Positions 1 through 7,191 of a stretch of DNA of 9,244 nt are shown here, one piece after another. Made by a program: the position numbers and the translations under genes. Position 1 is the stretch's first letter. Every line of letters starts with the position of its first letter. The notes beneath the pieces are model-generated. The model made no database searches and was not told where the DNA came from. It was given only the letters and a program-made list of their open reading frames with translations. Source of the stretch: Thermodesulfovibrionales bacterium (lineage in GTDB: Bacteria; Nitrospirota; Thermodesulfovibrionia; Thermodesulfovibrionales; Dissulfurispiraceae); contig JAJOKM010000007.1 in the NCBI GenBank assembly GCA_021129835.1, positions 1 to 9,244 of the forward strand. The letters are read 5' to 3'.

Positions 1-19
1 TTTTGGGGTTCATATGTTT

Positions 20-71
20 ACGGGCATAAAGCCCTACACTACCTAATCTCTACTAAATTTGGAGAAGAACC
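20..71 (-). repeat. Interspersed hairpin repeat, copy 1 (inverted relative to copy 2 at 2261-2316)
   Basis: Read on the minus strand this stretch begins ggttcttctccaaa and runs through ggtagtgta to a small hairpin with stem GGGC/GCCC around TTTAT, then cgtaa. The same blocks, in the same order and with nearly the same spacing, occur on the plus strand at 2261-2316. The stem bases differ between copies but still pair. This is the look of a REP-like intergenic repeat. Apart from it, positions 1-175 hold no gene that I can support; the plus-strand ORF starting at 96 is antisense to the PBP1A gene. Confidence 0.6.
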
Positions 72-80
72 AGAAAATAT

Positions 81-94
81 ACCTGAGTAATTAC
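81..94. repeat. Solo copy of the terminal repeat of the 3173-3294 element
   Basis: The 14 bases acctgagtaattac match 13 of 14 bases of the right terminal repeat of the small element at 3281-3294 (acctgagtagttac). No partner end is visible in the 80 bases to its left, so it is either the end of an element whose other end lies outside the window or a degraded solo end. Confidence 0.4.
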
Positions 95-175
95 AATGAC
101 TTTAAAGATCGGGTTCCTTCCCTTTAATGAGGAGGGTAAATTCATAACTTGCCCATATAAAGTTGAGAAAGGACC

Positions 176-2125
176 TCATATTTTACCATCTTCTGCACTA
201 ATGCTATCGTCTGCCTTTATATTTTTCATGAACTCTACCCATATAGGGAGTGCTGCCCTTGCCCCCGTCTCTCTGTGTCCAATTGATTTACGGAGATCCC
301 TCCCAACCCAGACACCAACAACCAGTTCGTCATCGAAGCCTATAAACCATGCATCAGCAAAATCATTTGTCGAGCCAGTCTTGCCAAAGACATCTCTGTC
401 AAGTTCCTGCGCCCTACGAGCTGTCCCTTCTGTAACTGCTGTTCTCAGCAGATCTCTCATTTTATCTATTGTTTCTGTTCCGAGCACCTTTTTTGAGGAT
501 GGCAAATTCCTTTCTAAAAGGATACCTTCCCTGTCGATTACTTTTTTATAGGCTATAGGTTTGACCCTGTTGCCTGTGGCAAATACCCCATAGGCAAGTG
601 TCAACTCTAAAAGGGTAACACACGAGGCGCCAAGAACGAGGGAGGGATAAGGGTGGATTCGGCTTTTTATGCCAGATCTCTTTGCGGTCTTTATAATATT
701 GTCAAGCCCGACATTATAGGCAAGACGCACGGTGGCGGTATTTAAAGACATGGCGTGAGCCTTTCTTAGCGAAACATATCCATGATATCTACTGCCGAAA
801 TTCTGAGGAGACCAGATGGTGTTTGGTTCAGTACCATAGAAAAAGACATCCTCTCTATGAACTGCTTCTTTGGGTATGCTGCTTAATATCCCGCCTCCGG
901 GGGTAGGCAGATAAAACAAGAGACTATTGAGCATTTCGTCTGATTCAGGCAACCCGTCTTTGAGGGCAGCCCAGCAAACAAATGGTCCATCGAATATTTT
1001 ATCTCCTTCAGACCATCCGTCTTTGAAGGCAGCCAGATAAACAAATGGCTTGAATGCCGATCCAGGCTGCCTCAGAGCCATGGTTGCCCGGTTAAACTGT
1101 GTTTCCCAAAAATCGGTGCCGCCAACCATAGCCTTTATATGTCCATTTCTTGGATCAATTGCTATCAAGGCTGCCTGAACACCACTTCTTGCACGACCTT
1201 CGATGGCATTTACTCCATTTCGTATCGCTTCCTCCGCAATTCTCTGCATTCTATAGCTTAAGGTAGAGTGTATTTTGAGACCTGCGGTGTATACTTTTTT
1301 CCCATGCTTTGCCTCAAGCTGCTGTTTCAGGAATTCTACAAAAAAAGGGGCGTTGAATTGTCTATGATTAGGTCTAACAGGCAATGGCTCTACCATTGCC
1401 TGTTCATATTCTTCTCTGGATATAAAGCCATTGTCAAGCATCCTCATCAAGACCAGTTGCCTTCTCTGCAGTGCCCTTTCGGGATTTCTAAAAGGAGAAT
1501 ACAAATTCGGGGCCCTTGGCAAGGCTGCAAGCATTGCTGCTTCTGCCAAAGAGAGTTCATTAACAGACTTTCCAAAATATACATATGCGGCCGCCTCTAT
1601 TCCATATGCCCTTGTGCCGAAATATATCTGATTCAGATACATGCCCAATATCTCTTCTTTAGTGTATCTCTTTTCTAACTGGATAGCGATAATGGCCTCT
1701 TTTATCTTTCTTGAGAGGGTTCTTTCCGGGGTTAAAAATAGTGTCCTTGCCAACTGCTGGGTGATGGTGCTTCCGCCCTCTACTATTCTTTGTGCCCTTA
1801 TGCTTCTATAAAGAGCTCGGGATATTCCTACAATATCTATCCCGGGATGCGAAAAGAAACGGTGATCCTCTATGGCAATGAAGGCCTCTTTTACGCTGTC
1901 AGGTATTTTGTAATGAGGGACGAAACTCCTCCTCTCTATAAAGAGCTCTGCTAATATCTTCTCGTCAGAGGAAAGCACAAAGGATGATTCGATGGGTGCA
2001 AAATTTGCGAGACATTTAATTTCGGGCAGATTAATAAGCTTTGAGTATAGAGACCCCCCCCCAACGCCGATAAACACCGCAACTAATAGAGGCAGTATGA
2101 GTTTTAACCAACTATTCAGAGGCAT
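176..2125 (-). CDS. mrcA: Class A penicillin-binding protein (PBP1A-like peptidoglycan glycosyltransferase/transpeptidase)
   Basis: Bifunctional cell-wall enzyme that polymerises lipid II into glycan strands and cross-links the peptides on the outer face of the inner membrane. It has 649 residues, shorter than the 700-850 usual for PBP1A. A membrane anchor spans about residues 7-24. The GT51 domain follows (about 50-225) with the catalytic Glu86 in IEDHRFF, GGSTITQQ at 117-124 and the KEEILGMYLN block near 156-165. The transpeptidase domain has all three motifs: SxxK S356-A-F-K359, SxN S460-L-N462 and KTG K582-T-G584. Residues 360-380 and 381-401 form a tandem duplication. Codons 22-24 are a G9 run, in frame here. 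An in-frame TAA three codons before the ATG fixes this start; no Shine-Dalgarno is visible, but a TATAAT box lies 5 nt upstream. The stop is TGA. The gene appears monocistronic and intact. Family call is firm; the exact symbol is by similarity. Confidence 0.95.
   Translation of the reverse strand: MPLNSWLKLILPLLVAVFIGVGGGSLYSKLINLPEIKCLANFAPIESSFVLSSDEKILAELFIERRSFVPHYKIPDSVKEAFIAIEDHRFFSHPGIDIVGISRALYRSIRAQRIVEGGSTITQQLARTLFLTPERTLSRKIKEAIIAIQLEKRYTKEEILGMYLNQIYFGTRAYGIEAAAYVYFGKSVNELSLAEAAMLAALPRAPNLYSPFRNPERALQRRQLVLMRMLDNGFISREEYEQAMVEPLPVRPNHRQFNAPFFVEFLKQQLEAKHGKKVYTAGLKIHSTLSYRMQRIAEEAIRNGVNAIEGRARSGVQAALIAIDPRNGHIKAMVGGTDFWETQFNRATMALRQPGSAFKPFVYLAAFKDGWSEGDKIFDGPFVCWAALKDGLPESDEMLNSLLFYLPTPGGGILSSIPKEAVHREDVFFYGTEPNTIWSPQNFGSRYHGYVSLRKAHAMSLNTATVRLAYNVGLDNIIKTAKRSGIKSRIHPYPSLVLGASCVTLLELTLAYGVFATGNRVKPIAYKKVIDREGILLERNLPSSKKVLGTETIDKMRDLLRTAVTEGTARRAQELDRDVFGKTGSTNDFADAWFIGFDDELVVGVWVGRDLRKSIGHRETGARAALPIWVEFMKNIKADDSISAEDGKI
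954..1048 (-). repeat. 63-bp-period tandem duplication inside the PBP1A gene
   Basis: The plus-strand blocks at 954-985 and 1017-1048 (each 32 bases, starting ccgtcttt and ending aaacaaatgg) agree at about 27 of 32 positions and are offset by 63 bases, which is 21 codons. In the protein, PFVYLAAFKDG (360-370) is echoed by PFVCWAALKDG (381-391), followed by the similar acidic stretches WSEGDKI and LPESDEM. The duplication keeps the frame and lies directly after the SxxK motif. Confidence 0.75.
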
Positions 2126-2130
2126 GGAGT

Positions 2131-2157
2131 ATTATAACATCTAAGCATGAATAACAA
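2131..2157 (-). promoter_or_regulatory. Probable promoter of PBP1A, implying a leaderless mRNA
   Basis: Read on the minus strand there is a perfect TATAAT (2131-2136) only 5 nt before the ATG at 2125. A TTGTTA at 2152-2157 could serve as a weak -35 box, but its spacing of 15 bp is short. Transcription from this -10 would begin at or within a base or two of the ATG, which fits the lack of any ribosome-binding site before the gene. Confidence 0.5.
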
Positions 2158-2162
2158 GTAGT

Positions 2163-2196
2163 CAGAGTCTATCTCCTAAAATAGAGGTAGACTCTG
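2163..2196. repeat. 13-bp perfect-pairing hairpin upstream of PBP1A
   Basis: The arms cagagtctatctc (2163-2175) and gaggtagactctg (2184-2196) pair over 13 positions (12 Watson-Crick plus one that becomes G-U in RNA) around the 8-base loop ctaaaata. There is no T-run on either side, so it is not a classical terminator. It lies just upstream of the PBP1A -35 region and could be an operator-like palindrome or part of a mobile repeat. Confidence 0.55.
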
Positions 2197-2260
2197 AAAT
2201 GGCTCTTTCCCAAATTGAGAGGGTAACAATTTTATGCTACCATATCCTCCGGAGAAATTT

Positions 2261-2316
2261 GGTTCTTCTCCAAAAAGTGTAGCTATCCACAGGGTAGTGT
2301 AGCCCTTCATGGGCGT
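2261..2316 (+). repeat. Interspersed hairpin repeat, copy 2
   Basis: Starts ggttcttctccaaa, continues through gggtagtgta, and ends in a small hairpin with stem GCCC/GGGC around TTCAT followed by cgtaa. It is the counterpart of 20-71 in the opposite orientation. In copy 1 the stem reads GGGC...GCCC and here GCCC...GGGC, so the strand identity of the stem is swapped while pairing is kept. The two copies flank the PBP1A gene as an inverted pair about 2.2 kb apart. Confidence 0.6.
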
Positions 2317-2329
2317 AATTAAATCATGT

Positions 2330-2347
2330 CCCCGACTCCGATCGGGG
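2330..2347 (-). terminator. Hairpin downstream of the THEP1 gene, possible terminator
   Basis: CCCCGA (2330-2335) and TCGGGG (2342-2347) form a 6-bp GC-rich stem with a 6-base loop, 46 nt past the stop codon of the NTPase gene. On the minus strand it is followed by a moderately T-rich stretch (acatgatttaatt) rather than a clean U-tract, so termination is plausible but not certain. It adjoins the repeat at 2261-2316 and may belong to it. Confidence 0.4.
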
Positions 2348-2393
2348 AATCAAATTCATCTTCAAGTTTCAGGCATTCTATGAAAGGCAGTAT

Positions 2394-2930
2394 TCAGAAT
2401 TCAGTATTCACCATATCGTTTTGTGCCTCCAAAAATAAAGAATCAGCCAGCCTGTCCCTGTTCTTTTTAGATACATGCGTAAGAACTACATCATCCCGTT
2501 CTTTTATCTTTTGTATGAACCGATCTCCTTTTTGAGAGATAGAACCGATAACCCGATGTTTTGAGTCGAGTATTCTTATCAACGCCTGCCTGAACAGCGG
2601 AGAGAAACATTCCATCTTCCCAATCTCGTCGATCACCACAATTTCATCAGGCTTCACAGGCATTATCGACGGAACCGCAATACGATCAATGTCAGCGAGG
2701 TTAACCCCGTACTTGCCGACTCTGCAGCGGCTTCTGATGTTTTGATGGGCCAGCACACCCTTTTTTCCGTCTAAAGTGATTACAGAAAAACCGACTCTTT
2801 CCCCTTTCTCTTTTATCTCCCGGGTAAAAAAACCGGTCATCGGCTTTTCAATGCGGAGGATAACCTTTTCGATAAGGGTAGATTTGCCACATCGAGGTGG
2901 ACCCGTTACAAGAATATTTTTCGATGTCAT
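2394..2930 (-). CDS. THEP1-family nucleoside-triphosphatase (DUF265/NTPase_1)
   Basis: Cytoplasmic P-loop NTPase of the THEP1 family; members hydrolyse NTPs to NDPs in vitro and their physiological role is unsettled. The protein has 178 residues, the usual family size. The Walker A motif GPPRCGKST is at residues 10-18 and the extended Walker B VVIDEIGKME at 98-107; the DEIGKME signature and the GFFTREI segment at 33-39 are typical of the family. A GGAG Shine-Dalgarno lies 9 nt before the ATG. The stop is TGA, and the last codons and following bases contain a short direct repeat (gaatactg twice), so the last residues may not be conserved. The gene stands alone between the broken HEPN gene and PBP1A and appears intact. 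Confidence 0.9.
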   Translation of the reverse strand: MTSKNILVTGPPRCGKSTLIEKVILRIEKPMTGFFTREIKEKGERVGFSVITLDGKKGVLAHQNIRSRCRVGKYGVNLADIDRIAVPSIMPVKPDEIVVIDEIGKMECFSPLFRQALIRILDSKHRVIGSISQKGDRFIQKIKERDDVVLTHVSKKNRDRLADSLFLEAQNDMVNTEF

Positions 2931-2987
2931 CTAATCTGACTCCGGATATTGTCCCGCATATCCCGCCATTTCTTCTCCTAATGAGGC

Positions 2988-3172
2988 TTACAGCAATGCT
3001 CTGATTGTTCTGATAAAGCCCTTCATTTCATCGAAGGACTTCTTGACATCCTCCTCGTCAAACTCTGCAAAATCATCATGATCTCCTGTAGACCTATTGT
3101 TATAAGCATTGTGCAGCATCCTGCCATATTTTTGGTTAAGCTCACCGGCGGAAATGAATTCCTTATCGAACC
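2988..3172 (-). pseudogene. C-terminal remnant of a HEPN-domain (UPF0332-like) protein
   Basis: In the frame ending with TAA at 2988-2990 the minus strand encodes 60 residues from FDKEFISAGELNQKYGRMLH through AYNNRSTGDHDDF to IRTIRALL. This matches the C-terminal half of UPF0332-type HEPN proteins, usually the RNase-like partner of a minimal nucleotidyltransferase in MNT-HEPN toxin-antitoxin pairs. RSTGDH fits the HEPN R-x4-H active-site pattern. The N-terminal half and start codon are gone: the open frame runs straight into the 122-bp inverted-repeat element at 3173. The family assignment comes from pattern recognition of the motif spacing and order, not a search. Confidence 0.65.
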
Positions 3173-3294
3173 GTAACTACTCAGGTTCAAAGTTTCGGGA
3201 TTCACGGTTCAAGGTTAGAAAACGATGAACATAAACCAGTATGAAGATGAGGCACCCGACTGTGAACCGTGAACCTGGCAACCTGAGTAGTTAC
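3173..3294. mobile_element. 122-bp MITE-like element with perfect 15-bp terminal inverted repeats
   Basis: The left end gtaactactcaggtt (3173-3187) and the right end aacctgagtagttac (3280-3294) are exact reverse complements. A second inner pair, ttcacggttca (3201-3211) and tgaaccgtgaa (3263-3273), is also perfectly complementary, so the element can fold into a long interrupted hairpin with a central 51-base stretch. It encodes nothing. It lies exactly between the MNT and HEPN remnants, whose frames stop at its edges. I see no clear target-site duplication. A near-identical end recurs at 81-94. Confidence 0.7.
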
Positions 3295-3448
3295 GTTTTC
3301 CCTTCAAACTTTTCAGCTCTGGTTCGGAAATAACTTTTATATCTGTCAAGATGTTATACTTGAGGTCGAATGCCGCCACCCCACTAACCGTCTTGACCAG
3401 CGTCTGTGCAGGCGATGCCAATATGCTGCTTGATAAATATGCCGACAT
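3295..3448 (-). pseudogene. Remnant of a minimal nucleotidyltransferase (MNT, antitoxin-like) C-terminus
   Basis: About 51 codons read MSAYLSSS at the start, then AAFDLKYNILTDIKVISEPE and LKSLKGK before the frame enters the inverted-repeat element. The segment from FDLKYN to KSLKGK resembles the C-terminal strand and helix of small nucleotidyltransferase-fold proteins that accompany HEPN partners. The catalytic GSxxRG and DxD motifs, which lie earlier in such proteins, are absent, and so is the normal C-terminal end. The first 20 residues do not look like the family. Its position directly before a HEPN remnant on the same strand supports a former MNT-HEPN operon. The call is moderate at best. 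Confidence 0.45.
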
Positions 3449-3677
3449 GAGATTTCTCTTTAACCTAAACGCACCGATAAAGCATAATTCGTAGACGCTC
3501 CCAAGTTTCTCCGTGCTATGCTCGTGCTATGCCCTATATCTTCCCCACAAAAAAACTACTGTAGTCCAATAGTCCAATGGACACCCCTTAACTTTCTTCC
3601 GCTTCAGCATATAACCTGAATATAGCATGAAAATTTCCGCCCTACGGGCGTGTCCGGGATAGATGCTACTGATTCAA
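3449..3677. other. Non-coding spacer with small direct repeats
   Basis: No ORF is supportable here. The stretch contains two adjacent 11-base near-copies cgtgctatgct/cgtgctatgcc (3512-3533), two adjacent copies of agtccaat (3563-3578), and a ggacac motif seen again near 3689. A short GC hairpin lies at 3638-3650. It separates the end of the yhaN-like gene from the MNT-HEPN remnants and may contain the missing 5' part of the nucleotidyltransferase gene in decayed form. Confidence 0.4.
3638..3650 (-). terminator. Weak hairpin downstream of the yhaN-like gene
   Basis: CGCCC and GGGCG pair around a 3-base loop, 27 nt past the TGA of the yhaN-like gene. On the minus strand the stem is followed by gaaattttc, a weak T-tract. 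It could be a rho-independent terminator for the yhaO-yhaN operon or a REP-type hairpin. Confidence 0.3.
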
Positions 3678-6600
3678 TCAAAGTTCATGGACACGTAATA
3701 TTTCATCAGAAACAGATGATTCAGCCAAGCTGATAAGATGTTTGTGATGCGTAAAGAAAACAACCTGTGTTTCTTTGCCCAGCTCGCCAAGGGCCGCAAG
3801 GGCCGCCGCAGACCTGTCATCATCGAAATGCACCAGCACATCATCGACGATAAAGGGCATCGGGCCGTTGGTCTTGATATACCTCGCCAAGCCCCCGAGT
3901 CTTAGCGCCAGGAATAACTGGTCCCGGCTTCCATCACTCATCTCGGCAAGTGTCAGCATTTTTCCGTCCAGTCGTTTAGCCTTGATTGCCGGATCGCCAC
4001 TGCCATCAAAATCAGCCTGCAGCCCATCAAATGATTCTTGCGTCATTATTTTAAAATAGTTGCTGGCGATGGATAAGACAGGACTTTGATTGCTTTGGCG
4101 GTAGCGCTCCATGGCTTTGGTTAATATGGCCGAAGCCAGCCTGAGTTTGACATAATATTCAACATCCGCCTGAATCTTTCCCACAAGACCTTCCGCTTCT
4201 TCGGCTATGGCCGCGGCAAGCGATTCGCCACCAATCGACTGCAGATCTTTGGTCGCCAGGGCGATTTCTTGAACAATGCTTTTTTGCTTAGTGAGAAAGT
4301 CTTGTTTTTCGGCCTCCAACTTTTCCGGTGTGGTAGCCAGCTCATCCGGGTTGTGAGCCTTGACCTGCGCAATAAATTCCTGCAAATTTTGCCCGGAAGC
4401 CAGCTCGGCCAACCTTTCATTGATCGTATCCAGTTTATCGGTCAGTTTGGTCTTGGCTGCGGCACGCTTTTCAATATCGGGGAGATGATCGGGACTGGCT
4501 GCGTGGGCGTCTATGCATAGCAAGCGAAGTGTTTCTTCAAGAGCGGCCAATTTTTCATTTTCTTTGGAAAGAACCGAACGCTTTTTACGCTTTTCTTTTT
4601 CCAGCAATCGGTACTCTTGGCGCCGCTCTTTATCGACAATAAACCTTGCATTCAATTCGGTGGATGCTGCTCCGGGTTCGAAATCTATTAAATCAGGGGC
4701 CAGTTTTACCACGGCCTCAGCCACCCGTCGGGCGTACTCCTCACGGTTGTGTTGTAGGACATCAATACGCTGCTGCGATTCTTTGGCTTTTCCCAACTCT
4801 GCAAAAACATCGTCAAGGGCCAGCACAAAATCGCTAACGTCTTCCGGCCGGGCATCTGCAGAAAAGCCTAACCTGGAAATGGTCTGCGCCCAATCGGCCG
4901 ACCAGCGCCATAGCGTTTGCTCAACGTCGTTTTTTTGCTGCCTGCCGACATTGATATCTTTTTTTAGATCTGTGATACGGAGTTCGAGTTCCAGGCGACT
5001 CTTGTGCAATTCGTCGTTATGCTTAACAATGCGTCTAGCCAATTCAATGATAGCCGAATAACTCGCTTTTTTGAAAATTGACATCTATATGCTCAAGGGT
5101 TGTCGCAACATCGGATCTTATGCGCTCAATAGCCGCTTGCAGTTGGTCGGCAACCACTTGATGTTTTCTTGCATCTGCCGCCTTGCGACTCAGCTCTGCT
5201 ACTCTGCCGGTCCAGGCGGCCATCTCGCGGGGCTTTAAAGGATCAATGCCGAGGGGTGTCCATAGTTTTTCCCACCTGCTCCAAAGGGTCGTCCGGTCCT
5301 TGTCCAATCCCTCTTGGCGCGCCTTAATTTCTTCAAGGCTCTTTTTTGGTGTCGGATATCCGTCCTGAGTGTTTCGGCACGCGCTACCGCATCGGCATCG
5401 TCGCGCAGCACATCCGATGTGTTATCCGCTCTGGCAACACTGTTTTCGTATGCATCGGCAAGGTCACTATTTCCGGGAAAGGACGCCATAAAATCATGAT
5501 CAACATCACCGCCTTTCAGCCATACCGTTCGCACGGACTGCCAACCCCGATCCCGCAGATTACGATGCGATCTTAAATCATCAAGCGCCGGTAGCTTGCG
5601 AGTTTTTGTCAGTTCTAAAAGGGCTTCTTCTTTCTCTTTTAGTGGCTCTTGAATACGAATACTCTCCTTTTCAGCATCGGCAAGCTTTTGGTCCGCATCA
5701 GCCAGATCGGTCTCAAAGGCACGCATGGTCTCTTTGGTAGGCAGGGCCAGTCGTTCCAGTTCCGAAATATCTCCGGCCCACAGACCCAGTGCTGCAAGAT
5801 CGACATTGACTTGTTCTTTAGACATGGCCAGTTGAGCTGTGGCGTCGGCAAGGCGGTCTTCCAGCTTGCCGTATTCCGCAGCCCGTGTTAGGCAGTCGGC
5901 CAGGGCAGACGTGTCCTTGAGTTTTTCCAATTTATCGAGTTCAGCCTGTGCCTTTTCCAGATTAGCTTCGTCCAAATGCAGCGCTTTTAAAGTGCTGGCT
6001 ACTGATTCTTGTGCTTTGGCCCCCTCGGCTCTTAATCTTTGTATCTTTCTCTTTTCAGGTTTAGACAGTCGCAGCGCCTGGACGGAATTCAGCGTCAGGC
6101 CGGGGCGCAGAATGTCCAAGACTTGCTAGGCGGATTCGTTGTACTGATAAATCCTCGCTCTTTGGTCCTTGCTGTCTGCGGTGGCCTGGGCATGCACATG
6201 AGCTTCGTCTGCCAAGGTTTTGATTAATTTTTCATTAGCGATGATTTTTTCATCGTATGTCAGCTTTTCCAGCTTTCTATCGATATCAGCCAAATCCCTG
6301 GTTAAATTGTTTTCAGCCTGACGGGACTCCTTGATGGCCACCTGGGTTGCAACCCTGCGCTGTGAAAAATCATCCGGATCCGGCAAATCCGGAACAACGC
6401 CAAGTTCAGAAAGATTTTTTCTAATTGCTCTTGAGTGGCGACAGATCCCAATGCATTGCGATACCGGGATAAAAGGCTGATTTTTAAACCAACCGCTTCG
6501 ACCTGCTTGATCCCCTCAACTTCGCTCTGTTCAAGAGCATCAAGCTCTTTTTTTCTTTTTCTGCCATGGAAGGTAGCCGGCTGAGGATTCTCGCTGCTTT

Positions 6601-7186
6601 TTGCGCAATTCGTCAAGTTGTGAAATTCCGACATTGATGGTTGCTGTCTTCTTGCGAGGGGTAAACAAAAGGTCGTGCTTGGCCTCTAATTTGACTATCA
6701 CCTGCTTTAAGGTGTTCAATCCGGAGGTGGCTGCAAACAGGGCATGGCCCAGGTCTCCACCGGCAGACAGGATGCTTCCGACACCCTGCCTGAGTGAATC
6801 GTGAGAAATACCAAAGGCATGCTCAAAGTTTTTCGGCCTATCTTTCCCAAATGCAGATCAAGTTTTGCCTGTTCAAACGGCTCCCCAATATCATCGTTGA
6901 TCAGGTCATTCTTGCGGCGCTTGTAACGGCTAAGATTCAACACCTCGCCATCGAGAAAAGTTAAAGAGGCGCCCACAACCAATTTGTTGTAATTGTGAAA
7001 CCAATTATCTTTAACATTATGTCCAAAACCGTAAAACAATCCGATCAGTGCCCGCAGGGCTGTGCTTTTGCCTGCTTCGTTGGGGCCATAAACCACGTGC
7101 AGGCCAAAGTCACTGCCTGAAAAGTCGAGGACTTTGTTTGTGAAAGGACCATACGCAAGCAGTTTGAATGCGTTGATTTTCATCAT
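3678..7186 (-). pseudogene. yhaN: YhaN-like AAA ATPase (SbcC/Rad50-type, AAA_27), broken by five frameshifts and one TAG
   Basis: SMC/Rad50-like ATPase that would partner the YhaO-type nuclease encoded just upstream. Once the frames are joined the gene would give about 1169 residues. The N-terminus has Walker A GPNEAGKST (residues 34-42) within the family block VVYGPNEAGKSTALRALIGL. A long Glu/Lys/Ala-rich coiled-coil middle follows. The C-terminal ATPase half has the signature MSDGSRDQLFLALRL, Walker B PMPFIVDDVLVHFDDDR and the H-loop FFTHHKHL. Breaks in gene order: A-run 6829-6833 (one base short), A-run 6548-6554 (one extra), A-run 6415-6420 (one short), in-frame TAG 6126-6128, A-run 5342-5347 (one short), A-run 5067-5072 (one extra). 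Correcting these gives a continuous family-like sequence. The start is 5 nt after the yhaO stop; ATG at 7183 is an alternative. All functional motifs survive, so either decay is recent or the breaks are sequence errors. Confidence 0.85.
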
Positions 7187-7191
7187 TATCT

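Noticed and set aside
96..551. Plus-strand open frame of 151 codons
   Set aside because: Lies antisense to the well-supported PBP1A C-terminal region; composition is Ser/Pro/Leu-rich as expected of a shadow frame.
3023..3205. Minus-strand open frame of 60 codons starting inside the inverted-repeat element
   Set aside because: It overlaps the HEPN remnant in another frame. The HEPN frame has clear family motifs and this one has none.
3512..3578. Possible CRISPR or larger tandem array
   Set aside because: Only two copies each of an 11-base and an 8-base unit with no spacers; consistent with slippage in non-coding DNA.
4513..5061. Plus-strand open frame of 182 codons
   Set aside because: Antisense to the YhaN coiled-coil region; the Ser/Arg-rich sequence is the mirror of Glu/Lys/Ala-rich codons.
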